From positions 1-20,534 of the forward strand of contig CAJQMS010000147.1 of assembly GCA_905479505.1 (NCBI GenBank): a stretch of 20,534 bases of DNA. The letters are read 5' to 3'. The position numbers were made by a program, and so were the translations under genes. This document shows positions 7,691 through 15,093 of this stretch, one piece after another. Under the pieces are notes generated by a model that saw only the letters and a list, made by a program, of their open reading frames with translations, was not told where the DNA came from and did no database searches. Position 1 is the stretch's first letter. Each line of letters starts with the position of its first letter. This stretch comes from an uncultured Burkholderiales Genera incertae sedis bacterium (GTDB lineage Bacteria > Pseudomonadota > Gammaproteobacteria > Burkholderiales > Eutrophovitaceae).

Positions 7691-8293
7691 ATGGATTCTC
7701 TTGATCGTCGTCGCACGCAGCCAGCTCAAACTAATGCAGAAGCTCCGCTTCGGGAAACAGCATCGCAAACCGCTGGACCATACGTTCATATTGGTTGCTT
7801 GCCTAATGCTGCAGATGTTAGAGGCATTTATTCAAATGACCTCACGGTTAATAGAATTTTGCCAAATGCGCCGATCACAATTAGCGGAAAAGTATTCGAG
7901 GGTGACAACATTATCTGCAAAGATGTGATGCTTGAGTTTTGGCACGCAGACGAAACTGGTTGCTACGATAATGGCATCTGGCATCGCTCGATTACTAACT
8001 CAACCAGTGGTTTATTTTCAATAAACACGCAGATGCCAGGAAAAACAAAAACGGGAGAGGGTAAATGGCTTGCACCTTTTGTGTCGGTTTGGATCACAGC
8101 TCGGGGAATAAACCTCGGCCTTTTAACTCGTATTTATTTTCCAGACCACGAAAGTGTATTACATGAAGATCCGCATATGAACCTAATACCTGAGAGCCGA
8201 AGGCTTACATTGATGGCTAAATTAGTGAATGGTGGATATTATTTCGATATCCATTTACAGGGCCCAAATGAAACCGTGTTCTTTGACGTTTGA
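7691..8293 (+). CDS. pcaG: Protocatechuate 3,4-dioxygenase alpha subunit
   Basis: Partner of PcaH in the alpha-beta protomer; it lacks the iron ligands but lines the active site. The length of 200 residues equals the Pseudomonas subunit. The diagnostic N-terminal block SQTAGPYVHIG lies at residues 30-40, DVMLEFWHAD is the beta-sandwich core equivalent of EVWQA, and ARGIN..LLTRIYF and the C-terminal GPNETVFFDV are conserved. The stretch preceding ARGIN reads WLAPFVSVW where the Pseudomonas protein has MAPHINISLF, so the histidine there is lost. I chose the ATG at 7691 because GGGAGG lies eight bases upstream and the longer frame would run through pcaH. Confidence 0.96.
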   Translation: MDSLDRRRTQPAQTNAEAPLRETASQTAGPYVHIGCLPNAADVRGIYSNDLTVNRILPNAPITISGKVFEGDNIICKDVMLEFWHADETGCYDNGIWHRSITNSTSGLFSINTQMPGKTKTGEGKWLAPFVSVWITARGINLGLLTRIYFPDHESVLHEDPHMNLIPESRRLTLMAKLVNGGYYFDIHLQGPNETVFFDV

Positions 8294-8364
8294 CCGCTGT
8301 AAATCTTTCCTTGAAGCTTATGGGGTATCTGTCTCACCTATCTTTGATAAAGCTCGTATGAATT

Positions 8365-9171
8365 ATGCTTACAAACATTAAAATTAACACTCGTTACGTC
8401 AGCTACGAGTATCTTAAACTTGATCCTAAAAAATCGACATTGGTGTTTATCAACTCTCTGGGCACGGATCATAGAATATGGTCTTACGTCGTAGAGGAGC
8501 TGGGGCATAACTTTAATATTTTAAAATATGACAAACAAGGACACGGATTATCTGAACAATCAACAAAATCTCCTTCTATCAGCCAATATGCAGATGACTT
8601 GATCGCACTGATTTCCCTATTATCCATAAACCAAGTGATACCAGTAGGTCTGTCCATCGGAGGACTCATTGCTCAAGAGTTGTATCGCAAGCGACCAGAC
8701 ATGGTGGAAAAGCTTGTTCTAACGAATACGGCTACCGTGATAGGCTCGAGGGATAGTTGGAATCAACGCATTCAGGCTGTCGAAAGGAATGGACTAGCTA
8801 GCATCTCTGATCTAATTTTGAGCAGATGGTTTGGATCCGGTTTTGCAGATAAAAATCCTGACCGGCTTGCCATTGCTAGAGCAATTTTGTTACAAACTTC
8901 AAATTCAGGGTATATGGCTGCTTGCCAAGCGTTGTCGAACGCTGATTTGACTGCTTATGCTCCTAATATAGAAGTGCCTACTCTTTGCATTGCAGGGGCG
9001 GATGACCAAGCAACGCCAACTGACGTTGTAATAGCCATGGCTAATTTAATCCCAAAAAGTGAATTTTATGAATTATCCGGTGTTGGGCACATACCATGTC
9101 TTGAGGCTGAACAGGAGTTTTCTCAAGTTATCCTAAATTTTTTAGGTAAAAGCGCGGGAGCCGACTCATGA
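8365..9171 (+). CDS. pcaD: 3-oxoadipate enol-lactonase
   Basis: Alpha/beta hydrolase that hydrolyses 3-oxoadipate enol-lactone to 3-oxoadipate. The 268 residues carry the catalytic triad: nucleophile Ser97 in the elbow GLSIGG, Asp214 in AGADDQATP, and His242 in GVGHIPCLE. The oxyanion-hole strand NSLGTDHRIW near residues 30-39 and DKQGHGLS near 56-63 are typical of PcaD. The ATG at 8365 is preceded by no clear Shine-Dalgarno; an ATG seven bases earlier is out of frame. A 71-base gap separates it from pcaG, the widest within the pca cluster, and the last four bases overlap the pcaB start. Confidence 0.95.
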   Translation: MLTNIKINTRYVSYEYLKLDPKKSTLVFINSLGTDHRIWSYVVEELGHNFNILKYDKQGHGLSEQSTKSPSISQYADDLIALISLLSINQVIPVGLSIGGLIAQELYRKRPDMVEKLVLTNTATVIGSRDSWNQRIQAVERNGLASISDLILSRWFGSGFADKNPDRLAIARAILLQTSNSGYMAACQALSNADLTAYAPNIEVPTLCIAGADDQATPTDVVIAMANLIPKSEFYELSGVGHIPCLEAEQEFSQVILNFLGKSAGADS

Positions 9172-10217
9172 GTTACGCAATAGGACCTGGACACTTTATG
9201 ACAGTATTCTCGCGAGAGGAAAGTATCCAAGAGCTCTTTAGTGTTCAGTCTGACGTGCTTGCAATGATTGCATTTGAAAGGGCATTAGCTCTTGCTCTCG
9301 GTCGATTTGACCTTATTTCCGCTAAGAGTGCGACGCATATCGTGGGCGTGTTGGATAATTTCCGGCCCGACATGGAAGATCTTCTGACTGGATTTAAACG
9401 TGACGGTGTCGCGTCACCGAATCTGGTGAATCAAATCCGGAACCAACTAAATGACGAAGACCAATCGAACTTCCATTATGGGGTAACAAGTCAAGACTTG
9501 ACTGATACCAGCTTGATGATGCGAATGAGAGATGGCGTCGCAAGTATGTCTCAAAACATTAAGCTTTTAAATTTGAAATTGGAAGGGCTTGCCACTTCGT
9601 ACTCAGGTGAAAGAGTATTGATGGCAAGAACGCGGATGCAAAATGCACTTCCCATTTCTGTGCCAGAGAAATTAGGCAATTGGTGCGCTCAACTGGAAGG
9701 TCTAATTTCAACGATGCCGCAAAAGTTTCTTTTGCAATTGGGGGGGGGCGAAGGCGCGGCAAGGAAGTTTGGTGCTAGTTATGACGATATAACTAGTGAT
9801 ATGGCTTCGACATTAGATCTAACGGCTGCAAAGCATGTTTGGCACACAGACCGTCAGTCTGTAACAAACATCTGTTTTTGGTTTTCCCAGGTCTCGACTG
9901 TAATGGGAAAAATTGCTCAAGACGTTTTGTTCATGGCTCAAACTGATATAGGTGAAGCACGAATAGAAGGCGGTGGCTTTTCTTCTGCTATGCCTCACAA
10001 GAAAAATCCTGTTTTGGCCGAGATTATTCTTGCGCAAACTCATTATTGTCACACGCAGATGAGTGGCTTAAATAGAGCATCGATACATGAAAATGAACGT
10101 TCAGGTGCGGCATGGACTTTGGAATGGTTGCTTGTCCCTGCAATACTAGTAACAAGCGCAGATATCGTTATGAACACACAGGAGATGATTGAAAAACTTA
10201 TTTTTAATACTAAGTGA
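9168..10217 (+). CDS. pcaB: 3-carboxy-cis,cis-muconate cycloisomerase
   Basis: Converts 3-carboxy-cis,cis-muconate to 4-carboxymuconolactone, the step between PcaHG and PcaC. It belongs to the fumarase/aspartase superfamily; the signature loop SSAMPHKKNP lies near residues 270-280, and GVTSQDLTDT (with the conserved THS/TSQ region) near 104-113. At 349 residues it is a short form that ends soon after the central helical bundle (NERSGAAWTLEWL), lacking the C-terminal domain of the roughly 450-residue Pseudomonas protein; short PcaB proteins are known. The start overlaps the pcaD stop (ATGA). A run of nine G at 9740-9748 encodes part of LGGGEG; the frame is intact as given. It is the last gene of the run, with no clear terminator after it. 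Confidence 0.95.
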   Translation: MSYAIGPGHFMTVFSREESIQELFSVQSDVLAMIAFERALALALGRFDLISAKSATHIVGVLDNFRPDMEDLLTGFKRDGVASPNLVNQIRNQLNDEDQSNFHYGVTSQDLTDTSLMMRMRDGVASMSQNIKLLNLKLEGLATSYSGERVLMARTRMQNALPISVPEKLGNWCAQLEGLISTMPQKFLLQLGGGEGAARKFGASYDDITSDMASTLDLTAAKHVWHTDRQSVTNICFWFSQVSTVMGKIAQDVLFMAQTDIGEARIEGGGFSSAMPHKKNPVLAEIILAQTHYCHTQMSGLNRASIHENERSGAAWTLEWLLVPAILVTSADIVMNTQEMIEKLIFNTK

Positions 10218-10333
10218 TCGCAACTCGTAAGACTTGATGGCTAGCGCACGGGCGAACGAAAGTGAGTTGTGCACTCTTTTGGCGTCGTCTAGTAGTCCAC
10301 AGGGCGGTTAACAATTATTCAATAATTCCGTCG

Positions 10334-10516
10334 TTACTTATTTTTTTCGCTCTTCCAAGTGCCGCCATACTGGTAAGTGTCCTTAAAGGATATTTTGACT
10401 GTTTTTAAACATTCACTGCATAAGAAAACCCAATTTTCTGATTCTCCAAACCTACATCGATATAAAGTGTTTTTAGTTTCTCTACACTGATCACACTTTT
10501 TGATTCTAACCCTCAT
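10334..10516 (-). CDS. Small zinc-ribbon-like protein
   Basis: A 60-residue basic protein with CDQC at residues 8-11 and CSEC near residues 33-36, plus Cys21; the spacing suggests a single zinc-ribbon or zinc-finger fold. It ends YQYGGTWKSEKNK. I recall similar short uncharacterised proteins in gammaproteobacteria with a CxxC pair, a second CxxC pair and a C-terminal YGGTWK, but ran no search. The ATG whose last base pairs with 10516 has GGAG (10522-10525) five bases upstream, a good start. It is convergent with pcaB and divergent from the 58-codon gene at 10613. A DNA- or RNA-binding or adaptor role is possible; nothing in the sequence decides it. Confidence 0.75.
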   Translation of the reverse strand: MRVRIKKCDQCRETKNTLYRCRFGESENWVFLCSECLKTVKISFKDTYQYGGTWKSEKNK

Positions 10517-10612
10517 TACGTCTCCATTATGTAGATGTCAGGTATTGTCTATGACGCATTATGATCAACGAGGCGCTAATTATTTCCCAATACATAATCG
10601 GAAGGTAGTTAA

Positions 10613-10789
10613 ATGCAATACAAAGAACAGAATATTAAGACTTTTAAAAAGCTCTGTGAGTTAGCTAAAGACGATTTTGACGCAGCAACAACACTCATTG
10701 ATGAGCAAAATGCTATTGATAGAGAAGAGGTTCTACAGATGTGGAAACGTATCTATCATTATCTAAAAGGTGTACATCTTAAAAATTAA
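10613..10789 (+). CDS. Small protein of unknown function (58 residues)
   Basis: A 58-codon frame from the ATG at 10613 to TAA at 10787-10789. GAAGG at 10601-10605 sits seven bases before the start, which is good support for a gene this short. The product, beginning MQYKEQNIKTFKKLCELAKD, is rich in Lys, Glu and Asp and predicted mostly helical, with no signal peptide or membrane segment. It is divergent from the zinc-ribbon-like gene, and the 96 bases between the two starts probably hold both promoters. I do not recognise the family. Confidence 0.55.
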   Translation: MQYKEQNIKTFKKLCELAKDDFDAATTLIDEQNAIDREEVLQMWKRIYHYLKGVHLKN

Positions 10790-10844
10790 TATGAATCGTT
10801 TCGTTTGCCTTGGGGTAGGCCAAGAGGACCTAAGCGTTTAATGT

Positions 10845-11243
10845 CTATTCAATAGGTGAAATAGTAATGACACTGAAAGTTACGTTTTTGACTGATTTAG
10901 CGTCGTCAGGCTGAATTTCACCTGAAACTAAAATGTTAGTCCCGATAGCTTCATTAAACTGTGACAATAAGTTTTCGTTATTGAATTTAAGAAACACGAA
11001 TTTAATTTGCGTAATTGATGGGCAACTCGAAGCCTCCGTATCTGGCGTGATGGTAAGGTCGGCTTGTAGCCGGAGAGAGGGGCTCTGAGCGGATGGACTC
11101 ACAAACGCCTCACCTGCAAGAACCACCTCATTAAGGCATGACGTCACCAACGGCTCATATGGATATTTAGGCGTCATCGCTAGGGAGGCTGTCGATGATA
11201 TTAAGAACGTGCATGTTGAAATGTATCTGAAAAATTGGGACAT
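10845..11243 (-). CDS. Small exported protein of unknown function
   Basis: A 132-residue protein with a probable Sec signal peptide: MSQFFRYIST, then a hydrophobic core, cleavage after SLA near residue 22. The mature part has two cysteines (in VTSCLNEV and ASSCPSI) that could form a disulfide, and alternates hydrophobic and polar residues, suggesting a small beta-sandwich or barrel. No known domain recognised. The Shine-Dalgarno is weak (GTGAG). It is divergent from mnmC with 91 bases between the starts. A periplasmic or secreted location is likely; the role is unknown. Confidence 0.65.
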   Translation of the reverse strand: MSQFFRYISTCTFLISSTASLAMTPKYPYEPLVTSCLNEVVLAGEAFVSPSAQSPSLRLQADLTITPDTEASSCPSITQIKFVFLKFNNENLLSQFNEAIGTNILVSGEIQPDDAKSVKNVTFSVITISPIE

Positions 11244-11276
11244 ATAAACTCACGATGCAAGTGAACAGAAGTGCTA

Positions 11277-11300
11277 ATACGGTTTACACTAATTCCGTAT
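11277..11300. promoter_or_regulatory. Inverted repeat in the divergent mnmC promoter region
   Basis: ATACGG (11277-11282) and CCGTAT (11295-11300) form a perfect inverted repeat with a 12-base spacer in the 91 bases between the exported protein gene and mnmC. The spacer contains TTTACA, a possible -35, but no -10 sits at good spacing from it. It could be an operator serving either gene. Low confidence. Confidence 0.25.
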
Positions 11301-11334
11301 ATTATCGCTTAAAAACCGACTACTGACTTATTAA

Positions 11335-13158
11335 ATGAAACGCATCCCTTGGCCACAAACTATATCCCCAGCTGCTTACTCGATTCAAGGCGGGGTTGTT
11401 CATTCAACTACTTATGACGACCCCTATTTTGCTAGTGCCGGGGCAATGAATGAGAAAGAATACGTATATATTAAGGGGAATCATCTCGGTCGCAGGTTTC
11501 GAGAATCAAGAAAAATTACTATTCTAGAATTGGGGTTTGGTCTTGGACTCAATTTTTTAAGTACCCTTGATGCCCATGCCGCTACTGGTGGGGATTGTGT
11601 GCTGGATTACGTTGCGTTTGAAAAGCATCCGTTCGAGAAGAGCGATCTTCGAAAGTGTCTTCGGGAATCTATAGGGGCGCATGCACGAGTCGATGATGTA
11701 ATAGCGAAGTTGCCACCATTACTGTCTGGTTTTCATCGGGTGATGATATATCCCAAGGTGATGTTGACTCTCATTTACGGTGATGCTGCCGAATATATAA
11801 AAGAGCTGGAAGCTTCCGTGGATGTATTCTTTTTAGATGGTTTTTCGCCAAAGAAAAATCGTGCGATGTGGACGCCACGATTGTTCGCCAGTTTTAGGCG
11901 ATTGGCTGCAACGGGCGCCACCTTCAGTACTTACAGCAGTGCCAGTGATGTCCGACGAGGTATGATTCATGCCGGATTTGATGTTGGCCTTCCAAAAGGG
12001 TTTGGGTCGAAGCGAAATATGCTTACTGGGACCTTTCGTGGAGAAAATGATTCGAAGGCTAATGGCTCCATTCCGGCTGATTTAACGATCGTTGGCGGTG
12101 GGATAGCCGGGTGTTCTCTCGCACTTCGTGCAGCAGAGTTAGGGATGAAAGTAAGAATTATTGAGTCCGGGCAGAGTGCGATGGGGCGGGGCTCTAGTAA
12201 TCCATTACCTTTGGTACGTCCCGTAATTTCTCTGGATTTCGGGCCGAGAGGACAGTTTAGCTGGTACGCTTACTTGAGTGCTATGAGCTTCTATCGACGT
12301 TTGTCACTATCGCAACCCATAGGCTGGCACGAGTCCGCCGGACTCCAAATCCCGAGTTCAGACGTTGAGTGGAATAAGATGCGTGAAGCAGTGGACATAT
12401 TAGCTCTTCAGGATGATGTTTTGAAATGCTTGGATGATGATTCCGATAGTTTTAGTAAACTAAATATTAAGCACTCACGAGCGTTGATGATTGGTCAGGT
12501 CGGCCAGTTGAGGCAGTGCCAATCATTTATTTTGAGGCTTTTAGAAGGCAGTTCTGTCGAGGTGTTAACAGGTAAAACAGTCTCTAAACTGGCTATGGAC
12601 AGTGGACGTTTAGGCATTCGTCAAGATTCTTCTCCATTTCAAGTTGATGGTGAGTTGGTTTTGTGCAACCCACAGGATATAAAGCGATTACTGCCTGATA
12701 CGGATTTAAAGTTACAGTCAATACGAGGTCAATCCACTCAAGTAGTCGGGCATCCAACTTCTTTCGATTTCCCAATTTGCGGCGACGGTTATATAGCGCA
12801 GTCAGAGGACGGCGGCGTCTGGTCCTCCGGAACCTTTGACGTAGGTTGTGACTCAATCGAGTGTCGGGATAGTGATGACTTAAAGAACATGGCTCGCGTC
12901 AACAATGTACTAAAATTTGATGGGAAATCACCTTCATTGACTGCTCGTCAGGCGTGGGCAGGGATTCGATATGCGACTCACGATCGGATGCCACATGCCG
13001 GTCGGATAAGAGGCGGGGTGCATGTGTTGACCGGCTTTGGCTCCAGAGGGTTTACCTGGGCGCCACTCACAGCAGAGATCGTTTTGTCTGATATTTTAGG
13101 GCTTTCGTGTCCGGTCGAGCGTAGCCTCAAGAAGCGTATTAGCCCATTGAGGTTTTAA
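11335..13158 (+). CDS. mnmC: Bifunctional tRNA (mnm5s2U34) methyltransferase / FAD-dependent cmnm5s2U34 oxidoreductase
   Basis: Finishes 5-methylaminomethyl-2-thiouridine at the wobble position of tRNAs such as Glu, Lys and Gln: the C-terminal FAD domain removes the carboxymethyl group and the N-terminal domain methylates the amine with SAM. The order here is methyltransferase (about residues 1-240) then FAD oxidoreductase (about 250-607). Visible motifs: DDPYFA at 28-33, SAM loop ELGFGLG at 65-71, FFLDGFSPKKNRAMW at 165-179, FAD loop GGGIAG at 254-259, and SNPLPLVRP near 288-296. The protein is somewhat shorter than the roughly 660-residue enterobacterial form. No Shine-Dalgarno is apparent before the ATG, which directly begins the conserved N terminus. 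Confidence 0.95.
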   Translation: MKRIPWPQTISPAAYSIQGGVVHSTTYDDPYFASAGAMNEKEYVYIKGNHLGRRFRESRKITILELGFGLGLNFLSTLDAHAATGGDCVLDYVAFEKHPFEKSDLRKCLRESIGAHARVDDVIAKLPPLLSGFHRVMIYPKVMLTLIYGDAAEYIKELEASVDVFFLDGFSPKKNRAMWTPRLFASFRRLAATGATFSTYSSASDVRRGMIHAGFDVGLPKGFGSKRNMLTGTFRGENDSKANGSIPADLTIVGGGIAGCSLALRAAELGMKVRIIESGQSAMGRGSSNPLPLVRPVISLDFGPRGQFSWYAYLSAMSFYRRLSLSQPIGWHESAGLQIPSSDVEWNKMREAVDILALQDDVLKCLDDDSDSFSKLNIKHSRALMIGQVGQLRQCQSFILRLLEGSSVEVLTGKTVSKLAMDSGRLGIRQDSSPFQVDGELVLCNPQDIKRLLPDTDLKLQSIRGQSTQVVGHPTSFDFPICGDGYIAQSEDGGVWSSGTFDVGCDSIECRDSDDLKNMARVNNVLKFDGKSPSLTARQAWAGIRYATHDRMPHAGRIRGGVHVLTGFGSRGFTWAPLTAEIVLSDILGLSCPVERSLKKRISPLRF

Positions 13159-13199
13159 TTAGGATAGACAACAGAGTGAAGTGAAAGGTAAAGAGCACT

Positions 13200-13778
13200 A
13201 TGAGTGAATCACAAGTTAGAATATTGGGTCTGTCAGGAAGTACAAGGAAAGAGTCTTTTAATTCAAAACTTTTAGGTTTGGCCTTAAGCAGTGCCGAACG
13301 ACAAGGGGCTGACGTTACCCATATCGATTTGGGGCAGACCCCTTTGCCATTCTATGATGGCGATTTAGAGGCGGATCGAGGCTTACCTGAGAATGTGCAA
13401 GGCCTCAAGAAAATCTTTGAAAACGTTGACGGGTTCATTATTGCGACGCCTGAATATAATGGTTTCTTCCCAGGGATACTCAAAAACTGTTTTGATTGGT
13501 TATCCAGACGAAAAGATTCCCATGATCCGATGCTGTCTTCTTTTGATGGTAAGACGGCCCTCCTGATGTCCGCCACTGTTGGTGGGAGCGGCGGCGTTCG
13601 GTCATTGACCTCTTTGACAACCCAGCTTCACTACTTGGGCGTAACAGTGCTCCCTAGGCCTTTCTCCCTGACTCACGCGGGAAAACTGTTCTCTGAGTCC
13701 GATAGTCTTTTGTCGGATAGTTTGGCTTTGTTGGACGATAGAGTATCCGCGTTAATGGCTAACTTGAAAAAATCCTAG
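13200..13778 (+). CDS. NADPH-dependent FMN reductase family protein
   Basis: Flavodoxin-like oxidoreductase of the FMN_red family, whose members reduce FMN, quinones or chromate with NAD(P)H. The 192 residues show the phosphate-binding loop GSTRKESFN at 13-21, PLPFYDGDLE near 49-57, and the family signature TPEYNGFFPGILKNCFDWLSR at residues 83 onward, whose PEYNG contacts the isoalloxazine ring. It begins 41 bases after mnmC on the same strand and may share its transcript. The exact electron acceptor cannot be told from the sequence. Confidence 0.92.
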   Translation: MSESQVRILGLSGSTRKESFNSKLLGLALSSAERQGADVTHIDLGQTPLPFYDGDLEADRGLPENVQGLKKIFENVDGFIIATPEYNGFFPGILKNCFDWLSRRKDSHDPMLSSFDGKTALLMSATVGGSGGVRSLTSLTTQLHYLGVTVLPRPFSLTHAGKLFSESDSLLSDSLALLDDRVSALMANLKKS

Positions 13779-13832
13779 TAAGGTATCGCTGGGTTAGTAT
13801 CCAGTGATATGACAAAGCGAAGAGGTATCAGT

Positions 13833-14231
13833 ATGAAATGGTTAGTTTTCTTAATGTGCGTTCTGCCATCATTTTCGCTGGCAGAAACTTGGGTTTCTGT
13901 CGGTGCTGATACCGAGGCTAGGTATTACGTTGACACTGATTCCATTCAAATGGAAGGCGAAAATACCATCGTTATGAAAAAAGGTGCGTACACGCAGACA
14001 CTGACTGACAAGCTCGACGACGGAAAGCCGGTTGTGTTTAAAGCGACTATAGCTCGTCTTGAGATTGACTGTGAGCGCGGATTAAACCGAGTGACTCAAA
14101 TGGATATGGTGAGTGAGGAGGGTGATGTTGTATGGTCTTCAGGCTACATGGATAAACGAATTTGGCTGACAATCAATGTGCAAGGTCATGCTCGTACAAC
14201 TTTCGATTTGGTGTGTGGTCAGACGCGCTAG
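13833..14231 (+). CDS. Exported protein resembling surface-adhesin E
   Basis: A 132-residue exported protein: signal peptide MKWLVFLMCVLPSFSLA with cleavage before ETW. The mature part (TWVSVGADTEARYYVDTDSI, then Cys80 in EIDCERG and Cys128 in DLVCGQ) follows the pattern of the surface-adhesin E / small DUF-type envelope family, in which a tryptophan-valine strand, YYVD, and a paired DC...C are seen. That assignment is from memory and moderate. I chose the ATG at 13833 because AGAGG lies seven bases upstream and the signal peptide starts there; an ATG at 13809 would add eight residues. A bidirectional terminator follows directly. Confidence 0.8.
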   Translation: MKWLVFLMCVLPSFSLAETWVSVGADTEARYYVDTDSIQMEGENTIVMKKGAYTQTLTDKLDDGKPVVFKATIARLEIDCERGLNRVTQMDMVSEEGDVVWSSGYMDKRIWLTINVQGHARTTFDLVCGQTR

Positions 14232-14235
14232 GGAC

Positions 14236-14258
14236 AAAAAGGCCTGTCTGGCCTTTTT
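14236..14258. terminator. Bidirectional rho-independent terminator
   Basis: A perfect inverted repeat AAAAAGGCC (14236-14244) / GGCCTTTTT (14250-14258) around the loop TGTCT. It carries an A tract on one side and a T tract on the other, so it can end transcription from both convergent genes, the adhesin-E-like gene and the cupin gene. Confidence 0.85.
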
Positions 14259-14271
14259 ATCACTCGGCCAA

Positions 14272-14772
14272 TTACTGATTTTTTGGGTCGTCAGCAGGGT
14301 TAATCCAAGTCATGTCTGTCGGTCCGAAACCAGACTCTTGTAAAATTACTTCTGTTCTTGCCCAGGCGTAATGGGCGGCATTCGCCTCGGTGATATAAAA
14401 CGAACCAGCCTCCATCGTTCGCATCGATTTTGCATCATATTGTTCACCGTCACCAATCCAATAGGTTCCCTTTAGCACCGTGACAGTCCGCTCATCCTGA
14501 TGTCTGTGAGGCGGGAGTTTATATCCAGAGGGCATTTTTACGCGGAATGTGTAAGGACCAGCCTTTGATGGGTCGCCGTGTATGACGATGAGACGCATGC
14601 CCCATGGCACATGATGATTACGTTCCCACTTCATGGTTTCCGCATCAGCGGTCACGAGGTCGCTTCTCATGATAACTTTGCTGCCAATATGGTCTTCCGC
14701 CATCGCTGAGTGCGTTATAAGAGTAAAAAGAATGGTGAAATGGACTGCTGCGAATTCTCTGAATAATTTCAT
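14272..14772 (-). CDS. Exported single-domain cupin protein
   Basis: A 166-residue protein with a signal peptide (hydrophobic core FTILFTLIT, cleavage after SAMA near residue 25), followed by a beta-barrel cupin domain. Motif 1 is PPHRHQDERTVTVLKGT with metal ligands His89, His91 and Glu94; motif 2 includes His134 in AAHYAWA. The ending TWINPADDP is typical of a widespread periplasmic cupin group with unknown substrate. I chose the ATG whose last base pairs with 14772 because a run of seven G lies just upstream as ribosome site; an earlier start six codons up would encode part of that run. It is convergent with the preceding gene. Confidence 0.85.
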   Translation of the reverse strand: MKLFREFAAVHFTILFTLITHSAMAEDHIGSKVIMRSDLVTADAETMKWERNHHVPWGMRLIVIHGDPSKAGPYTFRVKMPSGYKLPPHRHQDERTVTVLKGTYWIGDGEQYDAKSMRTMEAGSFYITEANAAHYAWARTEVILQESGFGPTDMTWINPADDPKNQ

Positions 14773-15093
14773 GTGTTCCCCCCCAATCAATCGATTATTA
14801 TAAAAACTATGTTGTGCCTAAGTCGCTAACTACTCTGAGTTTAGATTATTTTGAGCAACTCGTTTAGCAACGCATCATTTTCTATCCATTTTCGGTGGTT
14901 CTAAGTATTTGTTTCATCTGATTGGTCCGGGGGAGATGCATTGTGATTTATAGTTTCATGAGGTCGATATTGGCCTGTCCAAAGCGTAAAACGTATTATT
15001 AACTCCGTATTTTTGATAGGATATCGCCCTGAGACATGATAGGAATTGCTTAAAATTTAGTGTTATCTGAATAAGCCTATATTGGAGCCAAAT
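14773..15093. other. Gene-free divergent intergenic region
   Basis: This 321-base stretch between the divergent cupin and TrhP-like genes holds no convincing gene. A moderate promoter candidate for the TrhP-like gene is TTGATA (15013-15018) with CATGAT (15035-15040), spacing 16. Its ribosome site GGAG is at 15084-15087. I see no repeat or strong hairpin. Confidence 0.4.

Noticed and set aside
10218..10333. Possible terminator after pcaB, including AATTATT-C-AATAATT at 10313-10327 and CAACTC/GAGTTG arms
   Set aside because: The first is A+T-only and lacks a T tract in the right place; the second has a long loop and short arms. Neither is convincing.
10804..10833. Short hairpin CTTGG/CCAAG after the 58-codon gene
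   Set aside because: Five-base-pair stem with no following T run; not supported as a terminator.
14936..14953. Five-codon frame after GGGGGAG upstream of the TrhP-like gene, considered as a leader peptide
   Set aside because: Too short, no attenuator-like hairpins follow, and the distance to the gene is large.
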